In this document: positions 1-7,977 of the stretch, piece after piece
Layout of the letters: each line of letters starts with the position of its first letter
Numbering within the stretch: the stretch's first letter is position 1
Assembly: GCA_945883115.1 (NCBI GenBank)
Contig: CAMCXA010000018.1
Coordinates: forward strand, 1-39,640
Length of the DNA stretch: 39,640 nucleotides
Source of the DNA: Alsobacter soli
Lineage (GTDB): Bacteria; Pseudomonadota; Alphaproteobacteria; Rhizobiales; Beijerinckiaceae
Direction: 5' to 3'
Position numbers and translations under genes: made by a program
Notes under the pieces: model-generated
Database searches by the model: none
Told to the model about the DNA's origin: nothing
What the model saw: only the letters and a program-made list of their open reading frames with translations

Positions 1-1265
1 CCGTCCTTCAGGACCATGGCAGGGATGATCGTGTGGAGCGGACGCTTGCGCGGGCCGACGCTGTTCGGGTGGCCGGGCTCAATGCGGAAGCAGGCGCCGC
101 GGTTCTGCAGGGCGATGCCGGTCTTCGGGCTGACCTTGCCGACACCGAACGACCAGTAGAGCGAGTTGATGAAGGAGCACATATTGCCCCAGCGGTCGGC
201 GACGGTGAGGTAGATCGTGTCGCGCTGGTAAAGGCTTGGGGTGGTTGACAGCGGGTCCATTGCGCGGCGGAGGTCGATCCGCGATTGCAGGGACCGGGTG
301 AAGCTGTCGGAGAGTAGCTCTTCGACGGGGATATGGGCGAAGGCCGGATCGGCGACGAAGGCGTCGCGGATCGAATAGGCAAGCTGGGTGGCCTCGATCT
401 GGAGGTGGAAGCGATCGGCTCCCAGTGGATCAGGAGGGGCGGGATACCCGTTCAGAATGTTCAGGAGAACGAGAGCGGTGAGGCCCTGCCCGCTTGGCGG
501 AATCTGGTAGAGATCGACGCCGCGATAGCGGGTGCTGATCGGGTCGACATAGTGCGACCGGAACTCGGCAAAGTCGGCGAGCGTATGGGTGCCGCCCTGC
601 GCATTGAGGAAGCCGACGAGATCGCGGGCGATATCGCCCTGATAGAAGGCATCCCGCCCCTCTTTGGCGAGAATGCGCAAGGTTTTGGCGAGAACGGGAA
701 AGCGCATCCGCTCGCCCGCAAGCGGGGCCCGACCGTCGAGCAGAAGTTGCTCGCGGGCGCCGGGATCATGCTGCAGCTTCTCGCCGTCCTCGGCCCAGTC
801 GGCTGCGGTGCGCTCGTGGACCATGAACCCGTTCTCGGCAAGATCGATGGCGGGTTCGAGAATATCGGCGAAGGAACGTGTGCCGTGATCGGCCAGAAGC
901 CGCGACCAGGCATCGACCGCGCCGGGCACGGTGACGGAGTGGATCGAGTCGGGGGCAAGGGTGGAGATCCCTTGATCAAGCAGGCTTTGATCGGAGAGGC
1001 CGGCGGGCGCCCAGCCCGCGCCATTATAGCCGTAAAGTTTCTTCTGGTCGGCGCGCCAATAGAGGGCGAAGCAATCGCCGCCAATGCCGGTATTGTGTGG
1101 CTCGATCACGCATTGCGCGGCGGAGGCGGTGAGGGCGGCATCCATGGCATTGCCGCCAGACCGCAAAACCTCGATGGCGAGCATGGTGGAGAGTTGTTGC
1201 GAGGTGGCGGCGGCACCATTGCAACCATAGGCAACCGAACGACCCGGAAGATGCAAATCTCTCAT
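1..1265 (-). CDS. Gamma-glutamyltransferase-family Ntn hydrolase, YwrD-like (3' end off window)
   Basis: The 5' part of a gamma-glutamyltransferase-family proenzyme; 421 residues are visible and the frame is open to the left edge. The N-terminus reads MRDLHLPGRSVAYG, followed by the family segments LRSGGNAMDAALTASAA (about residues 37-53) and EPHNTGIGGDCFALYW. The self-cleavage site with the catalytic threonine is DTIYLTVADRWGN, with Thr at about residue 350. Downstream, CSFINSLYWSFG and KRPLHTIIPAM are also family-typical. The usual DTTHxSVVD is replaced by DTIYLTVAD, which I associate with the YwrD/oxamate-amidohydrolase branch rather than glutathione-cleaving Ggt, so the substrate is uncertain. 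No Sec signal peptide is evident, so it is probably cytoplasmic. It is the last visible gene of the iolD-iolE-tauE run, 46 nt after the TauE-like gene. Start: the ATG just inside an in-frame TGA. Confidence 0.9.
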   Translation of the reverse strand, partial: MRDLHLPGRSVAYGCNGAAATSQQLSTMLAIEVLRSGGNAMDAALTASAAQCVIEPHNTGIGGDCFALYWRADQKKLYGYNGAGWAPAGLSDQSLLDQGISTLAPDSIHSVTVPGAVDAWSRLLADHGTRSFADILEPAIDLAENGFMVHERTAADWAEDGEKLQHDPGAREQLLLDGRAPLAGERMRFPVLAKTLRILAKEGRDAFYQGDIARDLVGFLNAQGGTHTLADFAEFRSHYVDPISTRYRGVDLYQIPPSGQGLTALVLLNILNGYPAPPDPLGADRFHLQIEATQLAYSIRDAFVADPAFAHIPVEELLSDSFTRSLQSRIDLRRAMDPLSTTPSLYQRDTIYLTVADRWGNMCSFINSLYWSFGVGKVSPKTGIALQNRGACFRIEPGHPNSVGPRKRPLHTIIPAMVLKD

Positions 1266-1311
1266 CAATACCCCCTGCAACACGCCACTCTAACGAGACC
1301 GATGGGTCTGA

Positions 1312-2085
1312 TTAGAGTGCAACCATGAACGTTTTGGCAAGTCCGATTGCGGCGATCAGCAACAACATGAACAAGGTGACACGGCGGAAGGATTCGGGCG
1401 TTGCGCCCAGAAAATGCCGGGCGCCGAGAAACATGCCGATCATCATGACCGGAAATGCGATGACGGCGGAGAGCGCCGTGGAGGGTAAAACGAGATCAGC
1501 CCGGAGCAGGAAGGTGAGGCCGATAATGTCGAGGAAGAAGAAATAGGCGACAATGGCGGCCCTGATCCGGGCGGGGCTATCCCCTGCCGCGGTGAGAAAG
1601 AGGGCAACGGGCAGTCCGCCCATGCCGACGGCACCATTGGCGACACCCGAGGCAATGCCCACGGCTCCGGTGCCCCATTCGGACGCTTTCTTGCGGAGTT
1701 TCCAGCCGAGCAGCATGAGGCTGGCGCTGACAAGAACGAAGACGGAGACAACGAGCCGCATCACATCGAGCGGGAGGGTTGCCAGAAAATAGACGCCCAG
1801 AGGCGAGCCGATCAATGCGCCGGCAAGCAGGATTGCGACGCGACGCCAGGGAATTTCCTTCCAGACGGAGACGGCTTGAACGATGCTCGCCGCCACTTCC
1901 AGCATGAGTGCGACCGCGATGGCGCGCGCGGGATCGGTGACAAGCGACCAGCTCGAGACGAGAACAGCGGAGAAGCCGAAACCGGAATAGCCGCGCGCCA
2001 GTGCCGCAAAGAAGAGACCGAGTGCCATCACCCCGAGGGCGAGCGGTGAAAGGCCTGCAAACGGGTTGATCAGATCAAGCGACAC
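1312..2085 (-). CDS. TauE/SafE-family membrane transporter
   Basis: A 257-residue hydrophobic protein with about eight predicted membrane segments and the TauE/SafE (DUF81) layout. It has an N-terminal half with FFAALARGYSGFGFSAVL (about residues 26-43) and a second half with GVANGAVGMGGLPVALFLTA (about residues 147-166), the glycine-rich repeats characteristic of the family. Members export sulfite, sulfoacetate or other small organic anions; the substrate cannot be read from sequence. The start lies 11 nt after the iolE stop, so it is almost certainly co-transcribed with iolDE. Its place next to a sulfatase-family gene and a CUT2 importer makes export of an anion released during catabolism a reasonable inference, but not a demonstrated one. 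Confidence 0.88.
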   Translation of the reverse strand: MSLDLINPFAGLSPLALGVMALGLFFAALARGYSGFGFSAVLVSSWSLVTDPARAIAVALMLEVAASIVQAVSVWKEIPWRRVAILLAGALIGSPLGVYFLATLPLDVMRLVVSVFVLVSASLMLLGWKLRKKASEWGTGAVGIASGVANGAVGMGGLPVALFLTAAGDSPARIRAAIVAYFFFLDIIGLTFLLRADLVLPSTALSAVIAFPVMMIGMFLGARHFLGATPESFRRVTLFMLLLIAAIGLAKTFMVAL

Positions 2086-2096
2086 TGAGCGTTTCC

Positions 2097-2996
2097 TTAC
2101 TGGATGATTTCAAAGCCTGCGGCGCGGAAGGTTTCGACGAGATGGCGATACCCCATTGCCGAATAGGCCTTTGGCGGTGCTTTGACGGGATCCTGTTCGG
2201 CTTCCACGACGACCCAGCCTTCATAGCCCATATTGGCAAGGCAGCGGGCGAAGGCGTGGTAATCGATCAGTCCGTCACCCGGAACGGTGAAAACGCCTTC
2301 GAGAATGGCGGAAAGGAAGGAGAGATCCTTCTGGCGTGCCAGTTTCAGGATATCCGGGCGGATATCCTTGCAGTGAACGTGATTGATGCGGCGGGCATGG
2401 CGCGTTGTTGTCTCGATCACGTTCGCACCCGCATAGGTGAGATGGCCTGTGTCGAGCAGCAGGCCGACGGCGGCACCCGTATTGGCCATGAGTTGATCGA
2501 CATCGCGCTGGCTCTCGACGACTGTGCCCATATGGTGATGATAGGTCATCGGGACGCCTTCCGACGCCATCCATTCGGCGAGGGCGGTGAGTTTGCGGCC
2601 ATAGGCCTGGAATTCGGCGTCCGACAGGCGGGGGCGCGTGGAGATGCCCGCCTTGATGTCGGCTTGCACGGTGCCGGTCGTTTCGGCATAGACGAGAACC
2701 GGCGCGCCAAGGGCTTTGAAGGTTGCCATTTGCGACATCATCCGCGCTTTTTCGTCTTCGAGCGATCGCTTGAGCAATTCGCCCGAGAACCAGCCGGAGA
2801 CGAGTTTGAGATCATGCTTGTGCAGGATCGGCCCGAGGACTTTTGGATCCATCGGGAATTTCACGCCGGTTTCCGTGCCGGAGAAGCCGGCTTCGCGGCT
2901 TTCCACCAGACAGGTTTCGAGCGTTGTATCGCCGCCCAATTGTGGAAGATCGCTGTTTGTCCATGCGATCGGGGCTACGCCAAAACGAACTTTCAT
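2097..2996 (-). CDS. iolE: Myo-inosose-2 dehydratase-like protein IolE
   Basis: A 299-residue TIM-barrel sugar-phosphate-isomerase-like protein. The start MKVRFGVAPIAWTNSDLPQLGG and the segments FSGTETGVKFP, HHHMGTVVES, LLDTGHLTYAG and HCKDIRPD are the classic IolE pattern, with conserved His/Asp/Glu residues for a divalent metal. IolE dehydrates 2-keto-myo-inositol to 3D-trihydroxycyclohexane-1,2-dione in the cytoplasm, the substrate of IolD encoded 12 nt upstream. The length matches the family. The rest of the usual inositol set (iolG, iolB, iolC, iolA) is not in this window, so the pair either completes a set encoded elsewhere or acts on a related cyclitol. Confidence 0.92.
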   Translation of the reverse strand: MKVRFGVAPIAWTNSDLPQLGGDTTLETCLVESREAGFSGTETGVKFPMDPKVLGPILHKHDLKLVSGWFSGELLKRSLEDEKARMMSQMATFKALGAPVLVYAETTGTVQADIKAGISTRPRLSDAEFQAYGRKLTALAEWMASEGVPMTYHHHMGTVVESQRDVDQLMANTGAAVGLLLDTGHLTYAGANVIETTTRHARRINHVHCKDIRPDILKLARQKDLSFLSAILEGVFTVPGDGLIDYHAFARCLANMGYEGWVVVEAEQDPVKAPPKAYSAMGYRHLVETFRAAGFEIIQ

Positions 2997-3008
2997 GTTT
3001 TATGCTCC

Positions 3009-4853
3009 TCAGACGCCGACGCGCTGTTTCTTTTTGCCAACCATGTGAGCTTTCCGCGCCGTGTTAACGGTGTCACGGGTTGATACTTCCGGCATGCCGA
3101 CATCCCACCATGCGTCGCCCGGCGTCCATGTATGGGCATCGGTATCGATGACGATGACGCTTGTGCGGTCCGCCTTTTTGGCGCGTTCAATGGCGCGTTC
3201 GAGATCGGCCAGAGATTTCACCTTTTCGGAGATCGCACCCATGGATTCGGCGTGTTTGGCAAAATCCACCGTGACATTGCGCTCGATCCGGCAATCCTTG
3301 ATGAGATTGTTGAAGGACGGCACGCCCTTGAAGTTTTGGAGACGGTTGATCACCGCGAAGCCGCCATTGTCGCAGATGATGACAATCATTTTGTGGCCGG
3401 TCAGCACAGTGGAATAAATGTCGGAATTCAACATCAGATAGGATCCATCGCCGACCATGACGATGACGTCGGCATCCGGCGTTGCCATTTTGGCACCCCA
3501 GCCGCCGGCGACTTCATAGCCCATGGCGGAGAACCCGAATTCGCAATCGAATGTGCCCGGGGATTTGATTTTCCAGTTTTTGGTGAGTTCGCCCGGCAGT
3601 CCGCCTGCGGCGGTCAGGACGCGATCCTTGATGCCGGCTTTGCGGTTGACGGTGCCGACAACCTGCGCATAGCTCGGAAGCTCGGTATTGGTCGGTTTCG
3701 TGCGCTCATCGATCAACTGGTTCCACTCGCCATAGAGCGCATGGGCCTTGTTGGACCAGACGTCCGGCGCACGATAGCGCTTCAGAGCGGCATCGAGATC
3801 GGCTAGGGACTCGCGGGCATCGCCGACGATTGTCTGTGCGAAGTGCTTGGCCGCGTCAAAACGGGCGGCATTGATGCCGACGAGTTTGAATTTCGGCGAT
3901 TGGAAAACCGACCATGAGCCCGTGGTGAAATCCTGCAGGCGGGTGCCGATAGCGAGGACGACATCGGCCTCTGCCGCAAGCGCATTGGCGGAGGACGAAC
4001 CGATGACGCCGAGGGGGCCGGCATTCATCGGGCTCGTGTGAACGAGGACGCCGCGACCGGCAATGGTTTCGACGACGGGGATATTGTGCTTTTCGGCGAA
4101 GGCGGCGAGTTCGCTCTCTGCGCCGGAATAGAGCACGCCGCCGCCGGCGATGATGAGGGGCTTCTTGGCCTTTTTCAGCAAGGCGACGGCGTCTGCGATT
4201 TCGAGACGATCCGGACGGGCACGGCGAATGCGGTGAACGCGCTTGTCGAAGAAGGCTGCGGGATAGTCATAGGCTATGCCCTGTGTATCCTGACAGAGCG
4301 AGATGAAAACCGGACCGCAATCGGCAGGATCAAGCAGCGTGCCGATGGCCTGCGGGAGGGATTGCAGGATCTGCTCGGGACACGTGATGCGATCCCAGAA
4401 GCGCGAGACGGCCTTGAAGGCGTCGTTGACGGTGATGGACGGATTGTTGAAATGCTCGACCTGTTGCAGCACCGGATCGGGCAGGCGATTGGCGAAGGTA
4501 TCGCCGGCAAGCAGCAGGACGGGCAGGCGATTGGCATGGGCGACGCCTGCGGCGGTGACCATGTTCAGGGCGCCCGGGCCTATGGAGGAGATGGCGACCA
4601 TCATCTGGCGGCGCTTCTTCGCCTTGGCGAAGGCAATGGCGGCGAGCGCCATGGATTGTTCGTTCTGGCCACGCCAAGTCGGGAGTTGATCCTGCACCTG
4701 CTCGAGCGCTTCGGACAGGCAGGTGACATTGCCATGGCCGAAAATGCCGAAGGTTCCAGCGAAAAGTGGCACTTCGACGCCATCAATCTCGGTGTGTTGT
4801 GCGCAAAGATATTTGACCAAGGCCTGAGCCATGGTGAGCCGGATCGTTTTCAT
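3009..4853 (-). CDS. iolD: 3D-(3,5/4)-trihydroxycyclohexane-1,2-dione hydrolase IolD
   Basis: A 614-residue thiamine-diphosphate enzyme that opens the six-membered ring of trihydroxycyclohexane-dione to give 5-deoxy-glucuronate. Visible features are the N-terminal PYR domain with the cofactor-activating Glu in WRGQNEQSM (about residue 65), the central domain with IIAGGGVLYSGAE, and the C-terminal PP domain with the ThDP/Mg motif starting GDGSYLMLNSDIYS and ending IICDN. The C-terminus HTWTPGDAWWDVGMPEVS is typical of IolD and separates it from acetolactate synthases. It is the first gene of the iolD-iolE-tauE-ggt run, with an AT-rich promoter region upstream. The start MKTIRLTMAQALVKYL is the normal family start. 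Confidence 0.95.
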   Translation of the reverse strand: MKTIRLTMAQALVKYLCAQHTEIDGVEVPLFAGTFGIFGHGNVTCLSEALEQVQDQLPTWRGQNEQSMALAAIAFAKAKKRRQMMVAISSIGPGALNMVTAAGVAHANRLPVLLLAGDTFANRLPDPVLQQVEHFNNPSITVNDAFKAVSRFWDRITCPEQILQSLPQAIGTLLDPADCGPVFISLCQDTQGIAYDYPAAFFDKRVHRIRRARPDRLEIADAVALLKKAKKPLIIAGGGVLYSGAESELAAFAEKHNIPVVETIAGRGVLVHTSPMNAGPLGVIGSSSANALAAEADVVLAIGTRLQDFTTGSWSVFQSPKFKLVGINAARFDAAKHFAQTIVGDARESLADLDAALKRYRAPDVWSNKAHALYGEWNQLIDERTKPTNTELPSYAQVVGTVNRKAGIKDRVLTAAGGLPGELTKNWKIKSPGTFDCEFGFSAMGYEVAGGWGAKMATPDADVIVMVGDGSYLMLNSDIYSTVLTGHKMIVIICDNGGFAVINRLQNFKGVPSFNNLIKDCRIERNVTVDFAKHAESMGAISEKVKSLADLERAIERAKKADRTSVIVIDTDAHTWTPGDAWWDVGMPEVSTRDTVNTARKAHMVGKKKQRVGV

Positions 4854-4893
4854 GGACGTCTCCCGAATGATATTTTGAACTTTTGTTGAGGAT

Positions 4894-4921
4894 AACCTAG
4901 CAGGGGTTGGTCAGGCGTCAA
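4894..4921 (-). promoter_or_regulatory. Possible promoter of the iolD operon
   Basis: On the minus strand a TTGACG hexamer (4921-4916) is followed after 16 nt by TAGGTT (4899-4894), about 40 nt before the iolD start. The match to sigma-70 consensus is moderate at -35 and weak at -10. The location, directly downstream of the inverted repeats at 4949-4988, supports it. Confidence 0.35.
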
Positions 4922-4948
4922 CAGCGATGGCCGCGCAGGGACTAAATT

Positions 4949-4988
4949 TGCAACAATTATTGCAGTTTAATTGTTCGGCGCAACAATT
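4949..4988. promoter_or_regulatory. Cluster of inverted repeats upstream of iolD (possible operators)
   Basis: The 163-bp gap between the sulfatase stop and iolD holds two inverted repeats. The first is TGCAACAATTATTGCA (4949-4964; arms TGCAA and TTGCA). The second is AATTGTT (4969-4975) with AACAATT (4982-4988), separated by 6 nt. The 8-mer CAACAATT occurs at 4951 and again exactly 30 bp later at 4981, with its inverse in between. This looks like a multi-half-site operator just upstream of the putative -35. The regulator is not identifiable, and no regulator gene lies in regions 1-14605. Confidence 0.4.
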
Positions 4989-5016
4989 TGTCTGTTGTGC
5001 AGGAGACGTTGCTTTT

Positions 5017-6588
5017 TCAGGGTGTACCATAGAGCGAGGTGGGCATGCCGCGCGGATCGGTGCGGTATATCACGCCTTTGGGGGACAGCATGGCGTTGGT
5101 CATGGTGCGTTCGGCATGCAGCATACGGTGCGAGAGGAGGTGCTGGGCGTAGCGCGCGAGCGTTGCGGCATGCGCAGGGTCGCCCGCAATATTGACGCAT
5201 TCGCCAGGATCCTTCCGGAGATCGAACAGGACGGGTGGCAGATTGGTGAAATGGACGTATTTATAGTCGTGATCGCGGACGACATTGAGCGTGCATTCAT
5301 CCGAGGTGAGGCCGAGGCCCTGCTCGTAGCGGTTGGTTGTGAGGTTGCGGAAATCGAATTCCCAGAAAACCGCTTTGCGCCAGAGATCAGGCGTTTTCCC
5401 CGATATCCATGGCGCGAGCGAATGGCCGTTGTTTTCGACGGGGGTGGGCGAGCCCATCCAGTCGAGAATGGTTGGCATGAGATCGATTGATTCGGTGAAG
5501 GCCGAGACCTGACGGCCGCGGGCCGAGCGGGGCGCGTCGGGATCGCGGATGATGAGAGGGACGTGGTTCGAGGCGTCGAAATAGCCGCCCTTGCCCCAGC
5601 ACCAATGGTCGCCGAGCATTTCGCCGTGGTCGGACGTGAAGATGATCAGGGTTTCGTCATATTCGCCGGTGGCTTTGAGATGATCGATGATGCGGCCAAT
5701 CTGGGCATCGACTTCGGTGATGAGGCCGAAATAAACGGCGCGCATGGCATCACGGTCCTCCTCCGGCAGAGCGTGGAGATCGAGCGGCGAGTCGAAATAG
5801 CCCGGCAACGACATCTCCTTCATCCATTCGGCAAGATACGGATGGGTTGCAGCTTCCACCTCGCGGGAGGCGAGGCGCACGGGCGCGGGGATATTTTTGA
5901 TATTGACGGCCGTATTGTAGGGAGCGGGCGCGATCAGGGGCGGATGGGGGCGGAGGAAGACGGCGTGGATCAGCCAGTCTTCGCGGCGGCGCAGGCGGAG
6001 AAAATCGAGCACCTTGTCGGCGATGTAGGCGGTGTCGCTGTCTTCCGCCGTGTAGCGGGCGGCGGAGCGGGTGAAGCGCATCGGGTCGGGGGGAATCTCC
6101 GAGGGGAGGTAGATGTCGCTGTGGGTTTCGGGGATAGCGTAGCCCTTGCGGGCAAGCTCCGTGAGCCAGCCGGAGAGGCAGCCCTCATTGAGCGAGGCTT
6201 CGAGCCGGAAGCCGGGGAGAACGCCTTCATAGGAGCGCAGGCGTGGATCGTCGGGGGCCATGTCGCGCGGATCGGCGGAGCTGTCGGTATAGCCGAAGAG
6301 CACGGGATCGCGGCCGGCGCGGCGGGCTTCAAGCGCGAGATTGGTGTGGCGTTTGTCGAGCGGTGTGCCGTTGCGGACCGAGCGGTGGATGAAGGGGTAG
6401 AGGCCGGTGAGCAACGTCGTCCGCGCCGGGCCGCAGGGGGCGGCGGCGGTGAAATGGTTGCGGAAGGTGACGCCGTCAGCCGCGAGGCGGTCGAGATTGG
6501 GGGTGACGGCGGCGGGGTGGCCGAAGAGGCCGAGCGCATCGCCGCGCCATTGATCCGCCGTGATGAACAATATCTTGCGACCGGCCAT
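5017..6588 (-). CDS. Sulfatase / phosphonate monoester hydrolase family enzyme
   Basis: A 523-residue alkaline-phosphatase-superfamily hydrolase starting MAGRKILFITADQWRGD, with metal-ligand Asp12. The formylglycine motif C-x-P-x-R is present as APCGPARTTLLTG, with Cys52 the residue to be oxidised and Arg56 after it. TSDHGEMLGDH carries the second pair of metal ligands. The CGPAR form and the length fit the arylsulfatase / phosphonate monoester hydrolase group. Activity requires a formylglycine-generating enzyme or anaerobic maturase, which is not in this window. No signal peptide is seen, so it is probably cytoplasmic and would act on an imported ester. The frame stays open upstream to 6831, but the chosen ATG has a GGGGAAACGGG purine tract before it and starts the conserved fold. 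It lies 23 nt after the enolase-family gene. Confidence 0.92.
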   Translation of the reverse strand: MAGRKILFITADQWRGDALGLFGHPAAVTPNLDRLAADGVTFRNHFTAAAPCGPARTTLLTGLYPFIHRSVRNGTPLDKRHTNLALEARRAGRDPVLFGYTDSSADPRDMAPDDPRLRSYEGVLPGFRLEASLNEGCLSGWLTELARKGYAIPETHSDIYLPSEIPPDPMRFTRSAARYTAEDSDTAYIADKVLDFLRLRRREDWLIHAVFLRPHPPLIAPAPYNTAVNIKNIPAPVRLASREVEAATHPYLAEWMKEMSLPGYFDSPLDLHALPEEDRDAMRAVYFGLITEVDAQIGRIIDHLKATGEYDETLIIFTSDHGEMLGDHWCWGKGGYFDASNHVPLIIRDPDAPRSARGRQVSAFTESIDLMPTILDWMGSPTPVENNGHSLAPWISGKTPDLWRKAVFWEFDFRNLTTNRYEQGLGLTSDECTLNVVRDHDYKYVHFTNLPPVLFDLRKDPGECVNIAGDPAHAATLARYAQHLLSHRMLHAERTMTNAMLSPKGVIYRTDPRGMPTSLYGTP

Positions 6589-6611
6589 ATCCCGTTTCCC
6601 CTTGTAGGTGG

Positions 6612-7712
6612 TCAGATGACGAGCACGGGTGTGCCCAGCACATCCATGCGCGGCGTGATGCCGAGGCCGGGGGCGTCGGACGCTGTCATACGGCCGTTTT
6701 TGCGCTGTGGTGCGCCATCGGCAATCGTGACGGTGCCATAGCTGTTGAAATCGGTGGCGGAGAAGCAGAATTCCGCCGGTGTCGAGCGGGCGAGATGGGC
6801 GATGGAGGCGGTGACGATATCGCCGCCCCATGTGTCCTCGATGGTCATCGGGATGCCGGAGCTGACGCAGAGATCGCGCATCTGGCGGGCCTTAGTGAGG
6901 CCGCCGACCTTGGAGATTTTCAGATTGATGACGTCCATTGCGTGATCGCCCAGCGCACGGACCAGCACGTCGAGCCCGGTGATTACCTCGTCGAGCACCC
7001 AGGGGCGGATCGCGCGGCGGCGGACGGAGAGGCATTCCTCATAGGTGGGGCAGGGCTGTTCAATGTAGATATCGAGATCGGCGGTGGCGGCGATGATGCG
7101 CGCGGTTTCAGCCATCGTCCAGCCGGTATTGGCATCGGCGACCAGCGTATCGGACGGGTCAAGGATCTCGCGGCAGGCGCGGATGCGGGCAATGTCCTCA
7201 TTGGCGTCACCGCCGACTTTGAGCTGGAATTTGCGGTAGCCATCGCGCTTGTAGCCGGCGACGTTCTCGGCCATCTGCTTTGGCGGAACTTGGGAAATGG
7301 CGCGGTAGAGATCGATTTCGGCCTGTTCGGCGCCGCCGAGTAGTTTGTAGACGGGCAGGCCTGCGACCTTGCCGAGAATGTCCCAGCAGGCGACATCGAT
7401 CGGGGCTTTGACATAGGGATGGCCGCGCAGGACGGAGTCCATGTGGCGGTTGAGCACGCCGAGATCGGTCGGATCCATGCCGATGACTTTCGGGCCGATT
7501 TCCTGAAGACCGGCGCGGACACCCGCGGCGTAAGCGGGGAGATAGGCGGAGCCGAGCGGACAGCATTCGCCGTAGCCTGTGATGCCGACATCCGTTTCAA
7601 CGGCGACGACCGTGGTATCGAAGACCTCGACGAAATTGCCATTCGACCAGCTGTAGCGGCCCTCTTTGAGCGGCAAATCGACCTGCCAGGCTTTGATGGA
7701 TGTGATCTTCAT
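6612..7712 (-). CDS. Mandelate racemase / muconate lactonizing enzyme family protein (dehydratase or epimerase)
   Basis: A 366-residue enolase-superfamily enzyme. The N-terminal capping domain (about 1-120) contains [16 protein letters not shown]. The barrel domain carries Lys165 in KFQLKVGGD, metal ligands Asp193 (VADAN), Glu218 (YIEQP) and Asp241 or Glu242 (VLDEV), and Lys265/Lys268 in [11 protein letters not shown] lysine on each face of the active site without a His-Asp dyad points to the MLE-type subgroup, which includes cis-3-hydroxyproline dehydratases and hydroxyproline-betaine epimerases, rather than sugar-acid dehydratases of the mandelate racemase subgroup. The exact reaction is not resolvable. 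It is the first gene of the minus-strand unit that includes the sulfatase and is divergent from the CUT2 importer, so both may serve the same substrate. Confidence 0.88.
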   Translation of the reverse strand: MKITSIKAWQVDLPLKEGRYSWSNGNFVEVFDTTVVAVETDVGITGYGECCPLGSAYLPAYAAGVRAGLQEIGPKVIGMDPTDLGVLNRHMDSVLRGHPYVKAPIDVACWDILGKVAGLPVYKLLGGAEQAEIDLYRAISQVPPKQMAENVAGYKRDGYRKFQLKVGGDANEDIARIRACREILDPSDTLVADANTGWTMAETARIIAATADLDIYIEQPCPTYEECLSVRRRAIRPWVLDEVITGLDVLVRALGDHAMDVINLKISKVGGLTKARQMRDLCVSSGIPMTIEDTWGGDIVTASIAHLARSTPAEFCFSATDFNSYGTVTIADGAPQRKNGRMTASDAPGLGITPRMDVLGTPVLVI

Positions 7713-7800
7713 CGGGGGACCTCACTTACTGACTGTTTGCGGCATCGCAGACCGGAAATGGACGGATGGTAGTCTTGGCTCTTCTATCGGGGGATTGGAG

Positions 7801-7820
7801 CAAAATGGCAATTCATTTTG
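7801..7820. promoter_or_regulatory. Inverted repeat in the divergent intergenic region (candidate operator)
   Basis: A perfect inverted repeat, CAAAATG (7801-7807) and CATTTTG (7814-7820), is separated by GCAATT. An 11-mer overlapping it, AAATGGCAATT (7803-7813), recurs at 7890-7900 next to the putative -35 of the plus-strand operon. Position and symmetry suit a shared repressor for both divergent units. The regulator gene is not in the window. Confidence 0.45.
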
Positions 7821-7898
7821 ATGACAATCTCGTATTTTTCGGACGATCCATGACACTTATTTGGGCATTTAACGGATGAGAGACCAAACAAATGGCAA

Positions 7899-7928
7899 TT
7901 GACCGGATGCGAGGTCCAAGCCTAAACT
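7899..7928 (+). promoter_or_regulatory. Possible promoter of the CUT2 importer operon
   Basis: TTGACC at 7899-7904 and TAAACT at 7923-7928 are separated by 18 nt and lie about 50 nt upstream of the binding-protein start. The -35 overlaps the second copy of AAATGGCAATT. A strong GGAGGA ribosome binding site follows at 7968-7973. Confidence 0.4.
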
Positions 7929-7977
7929 GGAGCTAGCCGATTGCGAAACGACAATGCGGCCCTAACTGGAGGAAGAC

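Noticed and set aside
333-1328. 331-codon open frame on the plus strand opposite the ggt-type gene
   Set aside because: It is antisense to a frame with clear gamma-glutamyltransferase motifs, and its product is Gly/Ala/Glu-rich low complexity, a shadow of GC-rich coding sequence.
4949-4988. Inverted repeats read as a terminator for the sulfatase gene
   Set aside because: The stems are AT-rich and no T-tract follows on the minus strand; position fits an operator better.
5563-6741. 392-codon plus-strand frame opposite the sulfatase
   Set aside because: It mirrors the sulfatase codons; no motif, no ribosome binding site, and biased composition (Gly, Val, Ala, Glu).
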